From contig NC_092810.1 in the NCBI RefSeq assembly GCF_040954645.1, positions 77,356,160 through 77,420,159 of the forward strand: a stretch of DNA of 64,000 bases. Direction: 5' to 3'. The stretch's first letter is position 1. Every line of letters begins with the position of its first letter. Of this stretch, positions 1-12,630 are shown piece by piece. Below the pieces are notes generated by a model. It was given only the letters and a program-made list of their open reading frames with translations, had not been told where the DNA came from and did no database searches. A program made the translations under genes and the position numbers. The stretch comes from Diabrotica undecimpunctata. Taxonomy: Eukaryota; Arthropoda; Insecta; Coleoptera; Chrysomelidae.

Positions 1-899
1 ATATCTTATTGCTTTTGATTGCGTGTGTTTTATTTGTAATGTAAATTTCAACACTGCCCAACACCAATATTTCGTTCTGTCAAACTCATTTGAGGCTACC
101 TTCACTGGGACCAAATGACAAAAACGTTCAATGAGTAGATTATTTGATGTTGATGGAGATGCCCGGACCGAGTCCGTTGGAGTTTTAAGCAGTCATTGAG
201 TTTAATATGATATCTGCTATGCTGTTGCAACTGTCATCCTATGTGTGTAAGAGGCACAAGAAAAACGGAGTTGTCAACCGACAAATATATTTTGTCTCTT
301 GGAGTAGGTTAAAGATATCATAGTCATTTTATATATGTCTATGGCGTAGATACCAGGTATAGATTCGAAACTAGGTGCAAATTAAAATTGGAGAATAAAT
401 ATAAAATAGTGTGACGAGGTTTAATTAAGCATCCAGAAATTACATCGAATTAACCCAGTTCAGTTTAATAAATTAAAATCCTTTTAATAATATTAATCAT
501 TGCTTATTGCTCAATGCGATTGTTTGTTTATGATATGGAAAATATCGGTGTAACACGCTTACCGAGGCACTAACCTAGTGAAATTTGCAATGTAATCAAA
601 ACCCTATTTAATATTGTGTACAAATTATACTAGTAAAACACAAATGTATAAACAAACGCACGTGAGTTAAATACCTCGGAAAATCACGGGAGCAGATTAT
701 TAAGAATTAAGAGTTAACAGTCGAAGCTAGTGTTGTCATCCGTCAACTGGGTACTCTCTTTATTATAGTACTTAGAGAACCAATAAAGTAATTACGAGTA
801 TATAGTGAGTTCGAGTTAATCAACCCCATGCAGGGGGTAAACTACCCATAGACTTCCACTGTATGGAACTCCTGATGGAAGCAATCTAATAAATATTAC
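1..899. other. AT-rich non-coding stretch, nothing recognised
   Basis: No reading frame, RNA gene or repeat in this stretch is convincing. It has scattered AT-rich runs and ends just before a short membrane-protein frame. Confidence 0.5.
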
Positions 900-1196
900 A
901 TGATTATCCAACATTATAATATGGCTATCTTGCCAGGATGGAAATGGAGCAGATATAAAATGGGAGGAAAGACGTCGAAGGACGAGGTACAGGAGAATGG
1001 AGTTGTAAATAGTAATTACATCGTAAAGAACAAAGATGTCAACCCAGATATGGAGCTGAAAGTACTACTATACATAATAACGGCGGTTCTAATATTGAAG
1101 TTGGTATGGTCAGTATAGAAGGCGAATAGGAGGAATTTGAAAAGGAATATCCATCGAGGCATAGTAGTAAGATCAACAGCAAATCTAGACGTTTAA
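900..1196 (+). pseudogene. small membrane protein relic, one in-frame stop
   Basis: The ATG at 900 opens a 72-codon frame that stops with TAG at 1116-1118. The same frame then continues without a shift to a TAA at 1194-1196, about 98 codons in all. Residues about 51-71 form one hydrophobic membrane-spanning segment (LLYIITAVLILKLVW), and the part after the stop is strongly basic, so a single-pass membrane protein with a basic cytoplasmic tail is plausible. The layout (short polar N part, one membrane helix, basic tail) resembles the 56-residue frame at 33694-33864, but I see no sequence similarity that proves a relation. I do not recognise the family. The TAG could be one substitution in an otherwise open gene. 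Confidence 0.3.
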
Positions 1197-1297
1197 ATTG
1201 GTAAGTCTGTATTATCTGTTTTTATGATACTTCCTTGCACGATTTATTGCACATTTTTATGAATGAATAATATAATACATATTGTTTTTAATACGAT

Positions 1298-1301
<4 letters not shown>

Positions 1302-1383
<82 letters not shown>

Positions 1384-1388
1384 TATAA
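1302..1388. repeat. (TA)n microsatellite
   Basis: An almost pure TA run, interrupted once by ATGTAT. It lies just outside the left end of the foldback structure. Confidence 0.95.
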
Positions 1389-1559
1389 ATGGAAAACTTA
1401 TTTAGTACAAATGGTGGAAGTTAACATTTAAAAACCTACATTGAAAATGTTCAGTAAAGGGACTGTGACAGTTCGGCGTATTTTCCATGTTAAATCCGAT
1501 AAGAAATCGCTAAGGTCCATTCTGGTCATTTTTGGCTCATTTTATGGTGGGGGTAAAAC

Positions 1560-2280
1560 GGCTCGTCCGAGCGTGACGTGCAACGTATCGTCGGAAAGGG
1601 GAGGGGGTAACGAATACGGTAACACAAAAAATAAAGATGGCGGCATTTCCAAAAGGACACTAAGCTTGTAACGTCTAAACGGCTCATCAGATCATGATAC
1701 GTGAGGTATTGTTGGAAAGGGGAGGGGAAAACGAATACGTAGACATAAAAAAACAAAGATGGCATCATTTCCAAAAAGACACTAAGCTTGTAACGTCTAA
1801 ACAGCTCAACGTACAACAACATGCAAAGTATCGATGGAAAGGGGAGGTGGAACCGAATATGTTAAAATAAAAATCAAACGCCAAGACAATGAGAAAACGG
1901 CACTATATCGTATCTCCATCGTTATTCTTCAGATTACTATGCGTAACACGTTAAATGAAAGAGGAGGGGGTATCGAATAAGTTAACACAAAAAACAAAAA
2001 CAAGACATTGCCAAAACGGCACTATACCGTATCTCTGTTGTTATTTCAGTCAGATTTTAACGTATGAGACGTCAAATGAAAGAGAATGGGATATCGAATA
2101 TGACAACAGTAAAATCAAACATGGCAACATTGTCAAAACGGCACTATATCATATCTTCGTTGTTCTTGGTTTAATTACTACGTATGAAGCGGTAAATGAA
2201 ATAGGATGGGCTAATGAATATGTTATCACAAAAAACAAACGCAAAGACATCGCCAAAACGACAACCACGCTATATTAATA
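1560..2280. repeat. about 120 bp degenerate tandem repeats, left arm
   Basis: About six units spaced near 120 bp share a GGAAAGGGGAGG or GAAAGAGGAGG block, then AACACAAAAAACAAA, then a CCAAAACGGCACTA block. Landmarks fall near 1585, 1714, 1834, 1952, 2076 and 2196. The same family lies inverted at 11030-11690, and diverged members occur in the spacer and at 19030-19400. Confidence 0.8.
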
Positions 2281-2339
2281 TACTTAAAACCTAGTTTCAA
2301 TGCTAAAATATCAGCTAACAGATATCTAACGCGATCTAA

Positions 2340-2600
2340 CATATAGGATACGTATACCTGCTGCAATCTAACGCGTTCTGACTCATATCAGACGTATAAG
2401 AGATGCATATCAGACGTATAGCATACGTATATCAGACGTACATCAGACGTATAGCAGATGTATAGCAGACGTATATCAGACGTACATCAGACGTATAGCA
2501 TACGTATATCAGACGTAATGCAGACGTATAGCAGAAGCAATCTAACTCATATAAGACATATAACAGACGCGATCTAACTCATATCAGATGTATAGCAGAC
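2340..2600. repeat. short CAGACGTAT tandem repeats, left arm
   Basis: Many imperfect copies of an 11-12 bp unit (ATCAGACGTAT or AGCAGACGTAT) lie head to tail. The reverse complement array is at 10680-10960 in the right arm. Confidence 0.85.
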
Positions 2601-3944
2601 ATATACCAGACGCAAGATGGTACAGAACAATCGCTAAAGAAAATCTGTCGGAAAAACGAAATTTGTCAGAGTAAGAAATGAAAGAATCGTAAGACATAGA
2701 ACACAGAATAACGAACGACATCACAACTACGCTGGTATGGACACGTCCAAAGAATGACCGACAACAGAATAACAAAAAGTATTATATTGGACACCAGAGA
2801 AAAGACGGAAATGTAGGTCATCAACTACTATACATAAATATATAAATCTCATCTGAGCAGTCAATATAAGTATCCTCCGACCAGTAACTACTACACACAA
2901 CTCACAAATATGATTATTGGTATACGATACCGTTTTATTTCATACTATATTTTATCTACAACAATTACTATTTTACAACGATATTCAGATATAATCCATT
3001 TATAACGAGGACTAACAAACGAATGTTTACCATTCTTCCAGTATGTTCAAACAACTAACGTATATTACTCGACATAGATATGAGTTGGATGATCACAAAC
3101 CGATAAGGACCTAAACGTTCTCTACATGCCATATCTAAACGACCACTACTATACACAAATCTCCACTGAACGTACAATTCGACAAGAGTCTCCGCTGAAC
3201 ACTCACTAATACACACACATCTCATCTGAACGTATAATTAGTCAAGAGTCTTATCTAAATATCCACTGCTATACATAAATCTCCAAGATGACTATTTTTC
3301 GATTTGTTGCATATTATATTTTATCTACTACAATTACGTGCCGAAAGACCATTACATTATATCTTCGTTGTTATTTATCTGATTTTGACGCACAAGACGT
3401 TAACTGAAAGGCGAAAGGTAAGCGTAAATATTTGCATACTATAGTTTATCTACGACGAGCAAGTAATTTATTTTTTAAAGTGGATAATGAACATTGGTCT
3501 CTGTAAGAATATATGTTGGTCATAGACGGTTCTTCGATAGCCATCAGGCAACAATTTCCCCTGATCATGTTAATAAAACATACGGAATGCACTGTATATA
3601 CCTAACCCTAGTTGACAGCGCACTTTGCAGGTCCCGTCTCACGATCAACTAATAGGTTTAAGTACAACACCCTTCGTGAAGGTACACAGGCGTGAATCCG
3701 CGCAGGAAAAAGTCGTCCATCCTTTTTAAACTCCGTAAAGGACCATCAAACATTCAACGGTAAGATATTTCAGGTATAAAAACAAAGAAAAATTAAATTA
3801 AATACATTTTTAGAGTATATATAGTTATGGAGTATATATAGTTTTAGAGTATATACTTTGGATGTGAAAATTGAAAGTAAATATATTATGTTATATAAAA
3901 GAAAAACTCAGCCATCGAGTAAAGACATGACTACCACAATACGC

Positions 3945-5085
3945 TACGGTAACTCTAAGACAGAAATGCTGTACACGAAATGATAGAAAAAATGTATAAA
4001 ATATCTGATATAGAAACATGTAAGACAGAAAGAATGGACATTAATGATCGAAAATGTATAAAATATCTGATATAGGAACACGTAAGAAAGAAATGCTATA
4101 CCCAAAATGATAGAAAATGTGTAAAATATCAGACATAGAAACACGTAAGGCAGAAAACATGGATAATAATGATAGAAAATGTATAAAATATAACTGCTGT
4201 ACATAAAATAATAGAAAATATCTGACATAGAAACACGTAAGGCAGAAAGCATAGACAATAATGATAGAAAATGTATAAAATATCTGACATAGAAACACGT
4301 AAGGCAGAAAGCATAGTCAATAATGATAAAAAATATATAAAATATCTAACATAGAAACACTGCTGTGCATAAAATGATAGAAAATATCTGACAGAAACAC
4401 GTAAGACAGAAAGCATGGACAATAATGATAGAAAATGTATAAAATATAACTGCTGTACATAAAATGATAGAAAATATCTGACATAGAAACACGTGAGGCA
4501 GAAAGCATAGACAATAATAATAGAAAATGTATGAAATATCTGACATAGAAACACGTAAGACAGAAAAGCTGTACATAAAATGATAGAAAAATGTATAAAA
4601 TATCTGACATAGAAACACGTAAGAAAGAAATGCTGTACATAAAATGACAGAAAATGTGTAAAATATCTATCATAGAAACACAAGGCAGAAAGCATGGACA
4701 ATAATGAATGACAATGTATAAAATATCTGACATAGAAACACGTAAGGCAGAAAGCATGGATAATAATGATAGAAAATATATAAAATATCTAACATAGAAA
4801 CAGGTAAGACAGAAATGCTGTACATAAAATGATGGAAAATGTATAAAATATCTGACAAAGAAACACGTAAAAAATAAATGCTGTACATAAAATGATAGAA
4901 ACTGTGTAAAATATCTGAAATACAAACACGTAAGGCAAAAAGCATAGACAATAATGATAGAAAATGTATAAAATATCTGACATAGAAACACGTAAGACAA
5001 AAATGCTGTACATAAAATGATAGCAAATGTGTAAGATATCTGGCATAGAAACACGTAGGGCAGAAAGCATGGATAATAATGAACG
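3945..5085. repeat. about 67 bp satellite array, left arm
   Basis: About 17 units contain GAAACACGTAAG, GCAGAAAGCAT or GTACATAAAATGATAG, and TAAAATATCTGACAT. Two sub-types alternate irregularly. Several long minus-strand frames rich in Phe, Tyr, Cys and Ile cross it only because the unit lacks stops in those frames, and I do not regard them as genes. The inverted counterpart is at 8645-9620. Confidence 0.9.
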
Positions 5086-5129
5086 ATTTACATATTTTTA
5101 CGATTACGTAAAATTTTCTTAATAGAGAA

Positions 5130-5366
5130 TAATTATATATCGAAACCGACAGAGTCTAACATATTATTCAATTGACAACAATGAGCATAGATGTAAACAA
5201 CAAAAAAATCTTTATTATCCCCATCACAAACATCGCTAATACCGAATATTACCAACAGGCCAACGTCTACTCGAATGGTGTTACGATGAAAAAGCAAATC
5301 GACGTCGGCATATTGAAAGATTACTCTAGAGTTCAAATACGACAAAAAAAATGTTTATTGCTGTAA
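5130..5366. other. short frame conserved in both foldback arms
   Basis: The minus strand is open for about 70 codons (5345-5133), and the homologous right-arm stretch is open on the plus strand for 80 codons (8390-8632). In the left arm the plus strand is also open over the same bases (from 5172). No domain is recognised. Its survival in both arms may only reflect how similar the arms are. Confidence 0.25.
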
Positions 5367-5961
5367 TACAGATGCTAGGAAATAAATAAAAGTAATGTTT
5401 AAAGTATTTGTTTTTTTTTATTTATAACTCAGTTGTAGAAATGACCTATTGTAAATACGAAGAAAATGTTCTAATAGAATACCTGCGGAAACTCTTTACA
5501 ACAATATTTTTAACAAAATATGGTGTGTACAAAAATATTATTTAGCAAAAGGGTGCGAATTTTAAACGTAATACCAGAAAATTATACTTTATTTACAAAT
5601 AATATTGCATGTTTTAAATAATGCAGAAACATATTAACAATATGACAAACTTAGAATGATGGTGTAGAAAATCAAATACGAGCCCTCTAAAATATATAAA
5701 ATAGTTCTCACTTTTTAATTTTTATTTGTAGCACAAACACCAAACGAACACGCTATCACAAAGGTTAACTGCACACTGTGAGTATAAAAGAATGTATTCG
5801 TTCATTAAATAGGGAGGCTGGTATGACGTAACTCGACCGGAAATGTAACATGCTCATTCTTGTTACACGTGCACCGGATATTCTATTGCGAACTTCTCGA
5901 TGTGGGAACGAAAATAGCGATTGGAATTCAATTATATCCGGTGACGTCAGATAGCAAACTA

Positions 5962-6379
5962 CCATCCCTTTCCATCGATACCTTGCAGGTTGTTGTACGT
6001 CAAGCCGTTTCAGCGTTACAAGCTTAGTGTCCTTTTGGTAATGCCGCGATCTTTGTTTTTTGTGTTACCGTATTCGTTACCCCCTCCCCTTTCCGACGAT
6101 ACCTTGCACGTCACGATCGGACAAGCCGTTTTACCCCCACCATAAAATGAGCCAAAAATGACCAGAATGGACCTTGGCGATTTCTTATGGGATTTAACAT
6201 GGGAAAATACGCCGAACTATCACAATCCCTTTACTTTTACTGTGTTCTGTTAGTCCTAGTGGTGAAGAACACTGTCATAAATATGTTAAAAATATTAAAA
6301 AATGCATTTAAAATTTTGAATAAAAACATTACAACACAAAAGGGTACTTTTACAAACACAACACAAAAACATTTAAAAC
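5962..6379. repeat. 418 bp direct repeat, copy 1
   Basis: It starts at CCATCCCTTTCCATCG and ends at AACATTTAAAAC. A near-identical copy lies in the same orientation at 11696-12111, so the right inverted arm is bracketed by direct repeats. After the repeat the two copies diverge abruptly (ATGTGACG here, CCAACAAA there). Confidence 0.9.
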
Positions 6380-7771
6380 ATGTGACGTTTATACGTGATA
6401 TGTGGCGGGTGACATTTTTATGTTAAAACGTGACGTGACGGGACGCAAAAGTGACGTTTTGACGTGACGCGTGACACGAGTTAACCTAATAAATTACTTA
6501 TCGAAACTCTGTCTAAACCTAATTACGTTGACATTTGACGGGGGCACGTGACATGGTAAAAGCGATGAAAAAACTGTCGCTTTTCATCGCTTTTTCATCT
6601 TTCGATCTTTCGATCGCTTTCTTCAAAAAGCAGTCGAAAGGCAATCGTTTTTCATCGCTTTTTATGGCTTTACGCACTTGTTGATCCCATATGTAGACAT
6701 GTAAAAATCATTGATAAATATCAATTTTTTAAAAATGTTAAAAAAGCGATGTAAAACGATGAAAAGTGATCGCTTTCCATTGCTTTTTCAACGCTTAATT
6801 ATCACTTTATTTTATTCTCAGTCATAGATCTTCTTCGAGTCAATAAATTAAAATTTGTCTTATAGGATAAATCTATTATCATCAGTAATACCCTATTATA
6901 TATCGTATTTCACTATAATTTTATTATTATTAAAAATGGTGTATCCACCGTAAATGGTGTATGCCCTTTTATTAGTGGTCATGTTTTGTTTTTCTATCAT
7001 AATATATTTGTTAGCTCCTCCCCTTTCATTTGATGTGTCACATGTTAGGTTTCGACTGAATGTTTGTTTTAGTGTGTCAGAGGCCTTCTTTAGGTCAATA
7101 AATGTAAATTGATATTATAGTGTGTCTATTATTGTCCATAGCATCATAGTGTATGACGTATGTCGCTATAAGTTCATTAATAGCAAAGATAGTGTATAGT
7201 GCCTTTTTAGTATTCAATATGTTTTGTTTTTCTATATTAGTATATTCGTTAAATCTTATCCTTTCATTTGATGTGTCACATGTTAGGATTCGACTGGTTG
7301 TTTGTTTTTTACTGCATCAGACGCCTTCTTTAGGTCAATAAATGCAAATTTACCTTATAGTGTGTCTATTGTCGTCCATTGTATTATATGATGTCACATA
7401 TGTCGCTAGACTTTCATGAATAACCAATATAGTATGTAGTGCTCTTTTAGCAGTCTCCATATCTATTTTTATATCTCAACATATTCATAATATTATCCTA
7501 CTTTCCTTGGATGTGTCGTATGTATGGATTCGGCGGTTTGTTTATTTTATGCTTAGTCAGAGGCCATCTTCATATCAATAAATTAACATTTATATTACAG
7601 CATATATAATAATATTCATAGTGTCATATATCTCGTATGTTACTACATATTCATTAATAACGCTAAAATTATTTTTACTTTATAATTTTTAATTTCCCCC
7701 GGTATAATTACTAATAAAAGTTTTCATACATCACAATAATTCCTTGAAATACTATATTATGAAGAAAATGT
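6380..7771. repeat. foldback spacer with GCGATGAAAA inverted motifs and about 235 bp repeats
   Basis: 6390-6480 is rich in GTGACGT motifs. 6555-6790 holds several AAAAGCGATGAAAA motifs in both orientations, able to form short hairpins. 6990-7670 holds three to four diverged units near 235 bp with GATGTGTC(ACATGTTAG) and CTTCTTTAGGTCAATAAAT. No coding sequence is convincing. Confidence 0.7.
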
Positions 7772-8644
7772 GTAGTTTGCTATCTGACGTCACCGGATGT
7801 AATTGAATTCCAATCGCTATTTTCGTTCCCACATCGAGAAGTTCGCAATAGAATATCCGGTGCACGTGTAACAAGAATGAGCATGTTACATTTCCGGTCG
7901 AGTTACGTCATACCAGCCTCCCTATTTAATGAACGAATACATTCTTTTATACTCACAGTGTGCAGTTAACCTTTGTGATAGCGTGTTCGTTTGGTGTTTG
8001 TGCTACAAATAAAAATTACAAAGTGAGTACTATTTTATATATTTTATAGGGCTCGTATTTGATTTTATACACCATCATTCTAAGTTTGTCATATTGTTAA
8101 TTTGTTTCTGCATTATTTAAAACATGCAATATTATTTGTAAATAAAGTATAATTTTCTGGTATTACGTTTAAAATTCGCACCTTTTGCTAAATAATATTT
8201 TTGTACATACCATATTTTGTTAAAAATATTGTTGTAAAGTGTTTCCGCAGGTATTCTATTAGAACATTTTCTTCGTATTTACAATAGGTCATTTCAACAA
8301 CTGAGTTACAAATAAAAAAAAACAATTACTTTAAACAATATTTTGTATTTATTTCCTAGCATCTGCATTACAGCAATAAACATTTTTTTTTGTCGTATTT
8401 GAACTCTAGAGGAACCTTACAATATGCCCACGTAGATTTGCTTTTTCATCGTAACACCATTCGAGTAGACCTTTGCCTGTTGGTAATATTCAGTATTAGC
8501 GATGTTTGTGATGGGGATAATAAAGATTTTTTTGTTGTTTACATCTATGATCATTGTTGTCAATCGAATAATATGTTAGACTCTGCCGGTTTCGATATTT
8601 ATTATCCTCTATTCAGCAAATTTTACATGTAAATCGTTCATTAT

Positions 8645-9620
8645 TATCCATGCTTTCTGCCTAACGTGTTTCTATGTCAGATATTTTAGACATTTTCTAT
8701 CATTTTATGTACAGCATTTCTGTCCTACGTGTTTCTATGTCAGATATTTTATACATTTTCCATTATTATTGTCCATGATTTCTGCCTTACGTGTTTCTAT
8801 GATAGATATTTTATACATTTCTTATCATTATTATCCATGCTTTCTGCCCTACGTGTTTATATGTCAGATATCTTACACATTTTCTATCATTTTATGTACA
8901 GCATTTCTGTCTTACGTGTTTCTATGTGTCAGATATTTTATACATTTTCTATCATTATTGTCTATGCTTTCTGCCTTACGTGTTTCTATGCCAGATATTT
9001 TCTATCATTTTATGTACAGCAGGCATATTTTATACATTTTCTATCATTATTGTCCATGCTTTCTGCCTTACGTGTTTATATGTCAGATATCTTACACATT
9101 TTCTATCATTTTATATACAGCATTTCTTTCTTACGTGTTTCTACGTCAGATATTTTATACATTTTCCATCATTTTATGTACAGCATTTCTGTCTTACGTG
9201 TTTGTATGTTAGAAATTTTATACATTTTCTATCATTATTATCCATGCTTTCTGCATTACGTGTTTCTATGTCAGATATTTTACACATTTTCTATCATTTT
9301 ATGTACAGCATTTCTTTCTTACGTGTTCCTATATCAGATATTTTATACACTTTTCATCATTATTGTCCATGCTTTCTCTCTTACGTGTTTCTATGTCAGA
9401 TATTTTATACATTTTTTTATCATTTTATGTACAGCTTTTCTGTCTTACGTGTTTCTATGTCAGATATTTTATACATTTTCTATTATTTTATGTACAGCAG
9501 TGTTTCTATCTTAGATGTTTTATACATTTTCGATCAATAATGTCCATGCTTTCTGTCTTATATGTTTCTATATCAGATATTTTATACATTTTTTCTATCA
9601 TTTCATGTACAGCATTGCTG
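8645..9620. repeat. about 67 bp satellite array, right arm
   Basis: This is the reverse-complement partner of the array at 3945-5085, with units carrying TCTTACGTGTTTCTATGTCAG and ATTTTATACATTTTCTATCAT. The 147-261 codon plus-strand frames here are artefacts of the repeat. Confidence 0.9.
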
Positions 9621-10679
9621 TCTTAGAGTTACCGTAGCGTATTGTGGTAGTCATGTCTTTACTCGATGGCTGAGTTTTTCTTTTATATAACATAATATAT
9701 TTACTTTTAATTTTCACATCCAAAGTATATACTCTAAAACTATATATACTCTATAACTATATACTCTAAAAATGTATGTAATTTAATTTTTCTTTGTTTT
9801 TATACCTGAAATATCTTAACGTTGAATGTTTGATGGTCATTTACGGAGTATAAAAAGGATGGTCGACTTTTTCCTGCGCGGATTCACGCCTGTGTACCTT
9901 CACGAAGGGTGTTGTACATAAACCCATTAGTTGATCGTGAGACGGGACCTGCAAAGTGCGCTGTTAACTAGGGTTGGGTATATACAGTGCATTCCGTATG
10001 TTTTATAAACATGATCAGGGGAAATTGTTGCCTGATGGCTATCGAAGAACCGTCTATGACCAACATATATTCTTACAGAGACCAATGTTCATTATCCACT
10101 TTAAAACAATAAATTACTTGCTCGTCGTAGATAAACTATAGTATGCAAATATTTACGCTTACCTTTCGCCTTTCAGTTAACGTCTTGTGCATCAAAATCA
10201 GATAAATAACAACGAAGATATAATGTAATGGTCTTTCGGCACGTTAGTTTGTTTAAACATAATTTATGGATGGTAATCATTCGTTGGTTAGTCTTCGTCA
10301 TAATTCGATTATATCTGAATATCATTGTAAAATGGTAATTGTTGTTGATAAAATATAATATGCAACAAATCGAAAAATAGTCATCCTGGAGATTTATGTA
10401 TAGAAGTGGATATTTAGATAAGACTCTTGACTAATTATACGTTCAGATGAGATATGTGTATATTAGTGAGTGTTCAGCGGAGACTCTTGTCAAATTGTAC
10501 ATTTCCGTCTTTCCTGTGGTGTCCAATATAATACTTTTTGTCGCTCATTCTTTGGACGTGTCCATACCAGCGTAGTTGTGATGTCGTTCGTTATTCTGTG
10601 TTCTATGTCTTACGATTCTTTCATTTCTTACTCTGACAAATTTCGTTTTTTCGACAGATTTTCTTTAGCGATTGTTCTG

Positions 10680-10960
10680 TACCATCTTGCGTCTGGTATA
10701 CGTCTGCTATACATCTGATATGAGTTAGATCGCTTCTGTTATATGTCTTATACGAGTTAGATTGCTTCTGCTATACGTCTGCATTACGTCTGATATACGT
10801 ATGCTATACGTCTGATGTACGTCTGATATACGTCTGCTATACATCTGCTATATGTCTGATGTACGTCTGATATACGTATGCTATACGTCTGATATGCATC
10901 TGTTATACGTCTGATATGAGTTAGAACGCGTTAGATTTCCTCAGGTATACGTATGCTATA
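10680..10960. repeat. short ACGTCTGAT tandem repeats, right arm
   Basis: Repeated ATACGTCTGAT or ATACGTCTGCT units form the inverted counterpart of 2340-2600. Confidence 0.85.
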
Positions 10961-11029
10961 TGTTAGATTGCGTTAGATATCTGTTAGCTGATATTTTAGT
11001 ATTAAAACTACGCTTTAAGTATATTAATA

Positions 11030-11690
11030 TAGCGTGGTTGTCGTTTTGGCGATGTCTTTGCGTTTGTTTTTTGTGATAACATATTCATTAGCCCATCCTA
11101 TTTCATTTACAGCTTCATACGTAGTAATTGAACCAATAACAACAAAGATATGATATAGTGCCGTTTTGGCAATGTTGCTATGTTTGATTTTACTGTTGTC
11201 ATATTCGATATCCCATTCTCTTTCATTTGACGTCTCATACGTTAAAATCTGACTAATAACAACAGAAATACGGTATAGTGCTGTTTTGGCAATGTCTTGT
11301 CTTTGTTTTTTATGTTAACGTTTTCGATACCCCTCCTCTTTCATTTAACGTGTTACGCATAGTAATCTGACGAATAACGATGGAGATACGATATAATGCC
11401 GTTTTGGCATTGTCTTTGCGTTTGATTTTTATTTTAACATATTCGCTTCCACCTCCCCTTTCCATCGATACCTTGCATGTTGTTGTACGTTGAGCTGTGT
11501 AGACGTTACAAGCTTAGTGTCCTTTTGGCAATGACGTCATCTTTGTTTTTTTGTGTCTACGTATTCGTTTTCCCTCCCCTTTCCAACAATACCTCACACA
11601 TCACGATCTGATGAGCCGTTTAGACGTTACAAGCTTAGTGTCCTTTTGGCAATGCCGCCATCTTTGTTTTTTGTGTTAACGTATTTGTTG
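11030..11690. repeat. about 120 bp degenerate tandem repeats, right arm
   Basis: Units contain CCGTTTTGGCAATG, TTTGTTTTTTGTGTTAAC and CCTCCCCTTTCCATCGATAC. The array is the inverted partner of 1560-2280. Confidence 0.8.
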
Positions 11691-11695
11691 AGCCC

Positions 11696-12111
11696 ATCCC
11701 TTTCCATCGATACCTTGCAGGTTGTTGTACGTCAAGCCGTTTCAGCGTTACAAGCTTAGTGTCCTTTTGGTAATGCCGCGATCTTTGTTTTTTGTGTTAC
11801 CGTATTCGTTACCCCCTCCCCTTTCCGACGATACCTTGCACGTCACGATCGGACAAGCCGTTTTACCCCCACCATAAAATGAGCCAAAAATGACCAGAAT
11901 GGACCTTGGCGATTTCTTATGGGATTTAACATGGGAAAATACGCCGAACTATCACAATCCCTTTACTTTTACTCTGTTCTGTTAGTCCTAGTGGTGAAGA
12001 ACACTGTCATAAATATGTTAAAAATATTAAAAAATGCATTTAAAATTTTGAATAAAAACATTACAACACAAAAGGGTACTTTTACAAACACAACACAAAA
12101 ACATTTAAAAC
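11696..12111. repeat. 418 bp direct repeat, copy 2
   Basis: This copy is nearly identical to 5962-6379 and ends the foldback structure. It contains an 80-codon frame that is also present in copy 1 but changes after the repeat boundary, so it is not a real gene. Confidence 0.9.
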
Positions 12112-12127
12112 CCAACAAAAACCGCAT

Positions 12128-12160
12128 CAAAGAATATAGACGCTTAGTCTATATTCTTTG
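12128..12160. repeat. perfect 14 bp stem hairpin
   Basis: CAAAGAATATAGAC at 12128-12141 is followed by a five-base loop (GCTTA) and its exact reverse complement at 12147-12160. It lies at the 3' side of the Penelope-like fragment that reads on the minus strand, so it may belong to that element's terminal region. Confidence 0.9.
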
Positions 12161-12248
12161 ACCTCATCTTCATGTTTAAGGTAGAAAAGAAGATTTTTTT
12201 TTCTTTTTTGATGACAATGTTTCCGATTTCTGTCAATATCTAGATGTC

Positions 12249-12291
12249 ATATGTAACAAGGTTATATTTACATCTGCACCTCATGCAATAA
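12249..12291. repeat. 43 bp Penelope-associated repeat, copy 1
   Basis: A stretch running from ATATGTAACAAGG to TCATGCAATAA is identical to 18263-18305. Both copies lie next to Penelope-like coding fragments, so this is probably part of the element's terminal repeat or UTR. Confidence 0.85.
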
Positions 12292-12429
12292 CATGGAAAT
12301 TGGAAAAAATCTTTTACAGAACCAAAATAGCAGGGAAATGAAGTCTGTTCTCAAGTGCAGGCAGGTCATCTGTGTATGTTATGATAAGTTACCTCCATTT
12401 TTCAACCTGTTACATCTTGTCAAGTCCTG

Positions 12430-12630
12430 CTAAAGCAAAAAAGAATAAATACAACTTAAGTTTTCAACATCTTTCTTACTGTTCACAGAAGAGCTGCAGT
12501 TATGGATGTAGCACATTTCTATGAAATTTCTCTTAAATTGGTTGTCAACCCTTTTTAGTACTTCCACATTTTCATAGTTAGCAATGTGTCCAGTATTCTT
12601 AATATGTTGGCTAAAAGCTGTACTATACAG
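12430..12630 (-). pseudogene. Penelope-like element, C-terminal fragment after GIY-YIG
   Basis: Read on the minus strand, this encodes HIKNTGH followed by a helical stretch (ENVEVLKRVDNQFKRNFIEM) and stops with TAG at 12430-12432. This is the type of C terminus found just after the GIY-YIG nuclease core of Penelope-like elements. The part before it is missing here. The fragment at 17752-18273 covers the preceding segment of the same kind of protein, and the two share the sequence CACGTTAAGAAAATA at a break point, in opposite orientation. Confidence 0.6.

Larger units (their letters stand above)
1450..12111. mobile_element. giant foldback element with long inverted arms
   Basis: Two inverted arms of about 4 kb (1628-5962 and 7772-11695) flank a 1.8 kb spacer. 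Walking inwards from both sides the same landmarks appear in the same order on opposite strands: 120 bp repeats, CAGACGTAT repeats, a unique stretch with an ATCAACTAAT-type landmark near 3640/9930, the 67 bp satellite, a short conserved frame, and the inner boundary at GTAGTTTGC/GCAAACTAC. Similarity by eye is high, with scattered substitutions and small indels. Drosophila Foldback elements have the same architecture: long inverted repeats built from tandem repeats. I see no transposase. The outer end on the left (from about 1450) matches the reverse complement of part of the 418 bp direct repeat that closes the right side. Whether this is a mobile element or a local inverted duplication cannot be decided from one copy. 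Confidence 0.7.

Noticed and set aside
3944..5070. Several long minus-strand frames (up to 245 codons) rich in Phe, Tyr, Cys and Ile
   Set aside because: They lie entirely in the 67 bp satellite and appear in overlapping frames at once. They are a by-product of the repeat unit.
6187..6426. 79-codon frame, repeated at 11919-12161
   Set aside because: It is copied with the 418 bp direct repeat, and its end changes at the repeat boundary. No protein features are seen.
8729..9626. Plus-strand frames up to 261 codons
   Set aside because: Same satellite in the inverted arm, with the same reason.
12100..12190. Possible hammerhead around the 14 bp hairpin (GAAGATGAGG beside the stem)
   Set aside because: No GAAA follows the second arm of the stem, so the core is incomplete.
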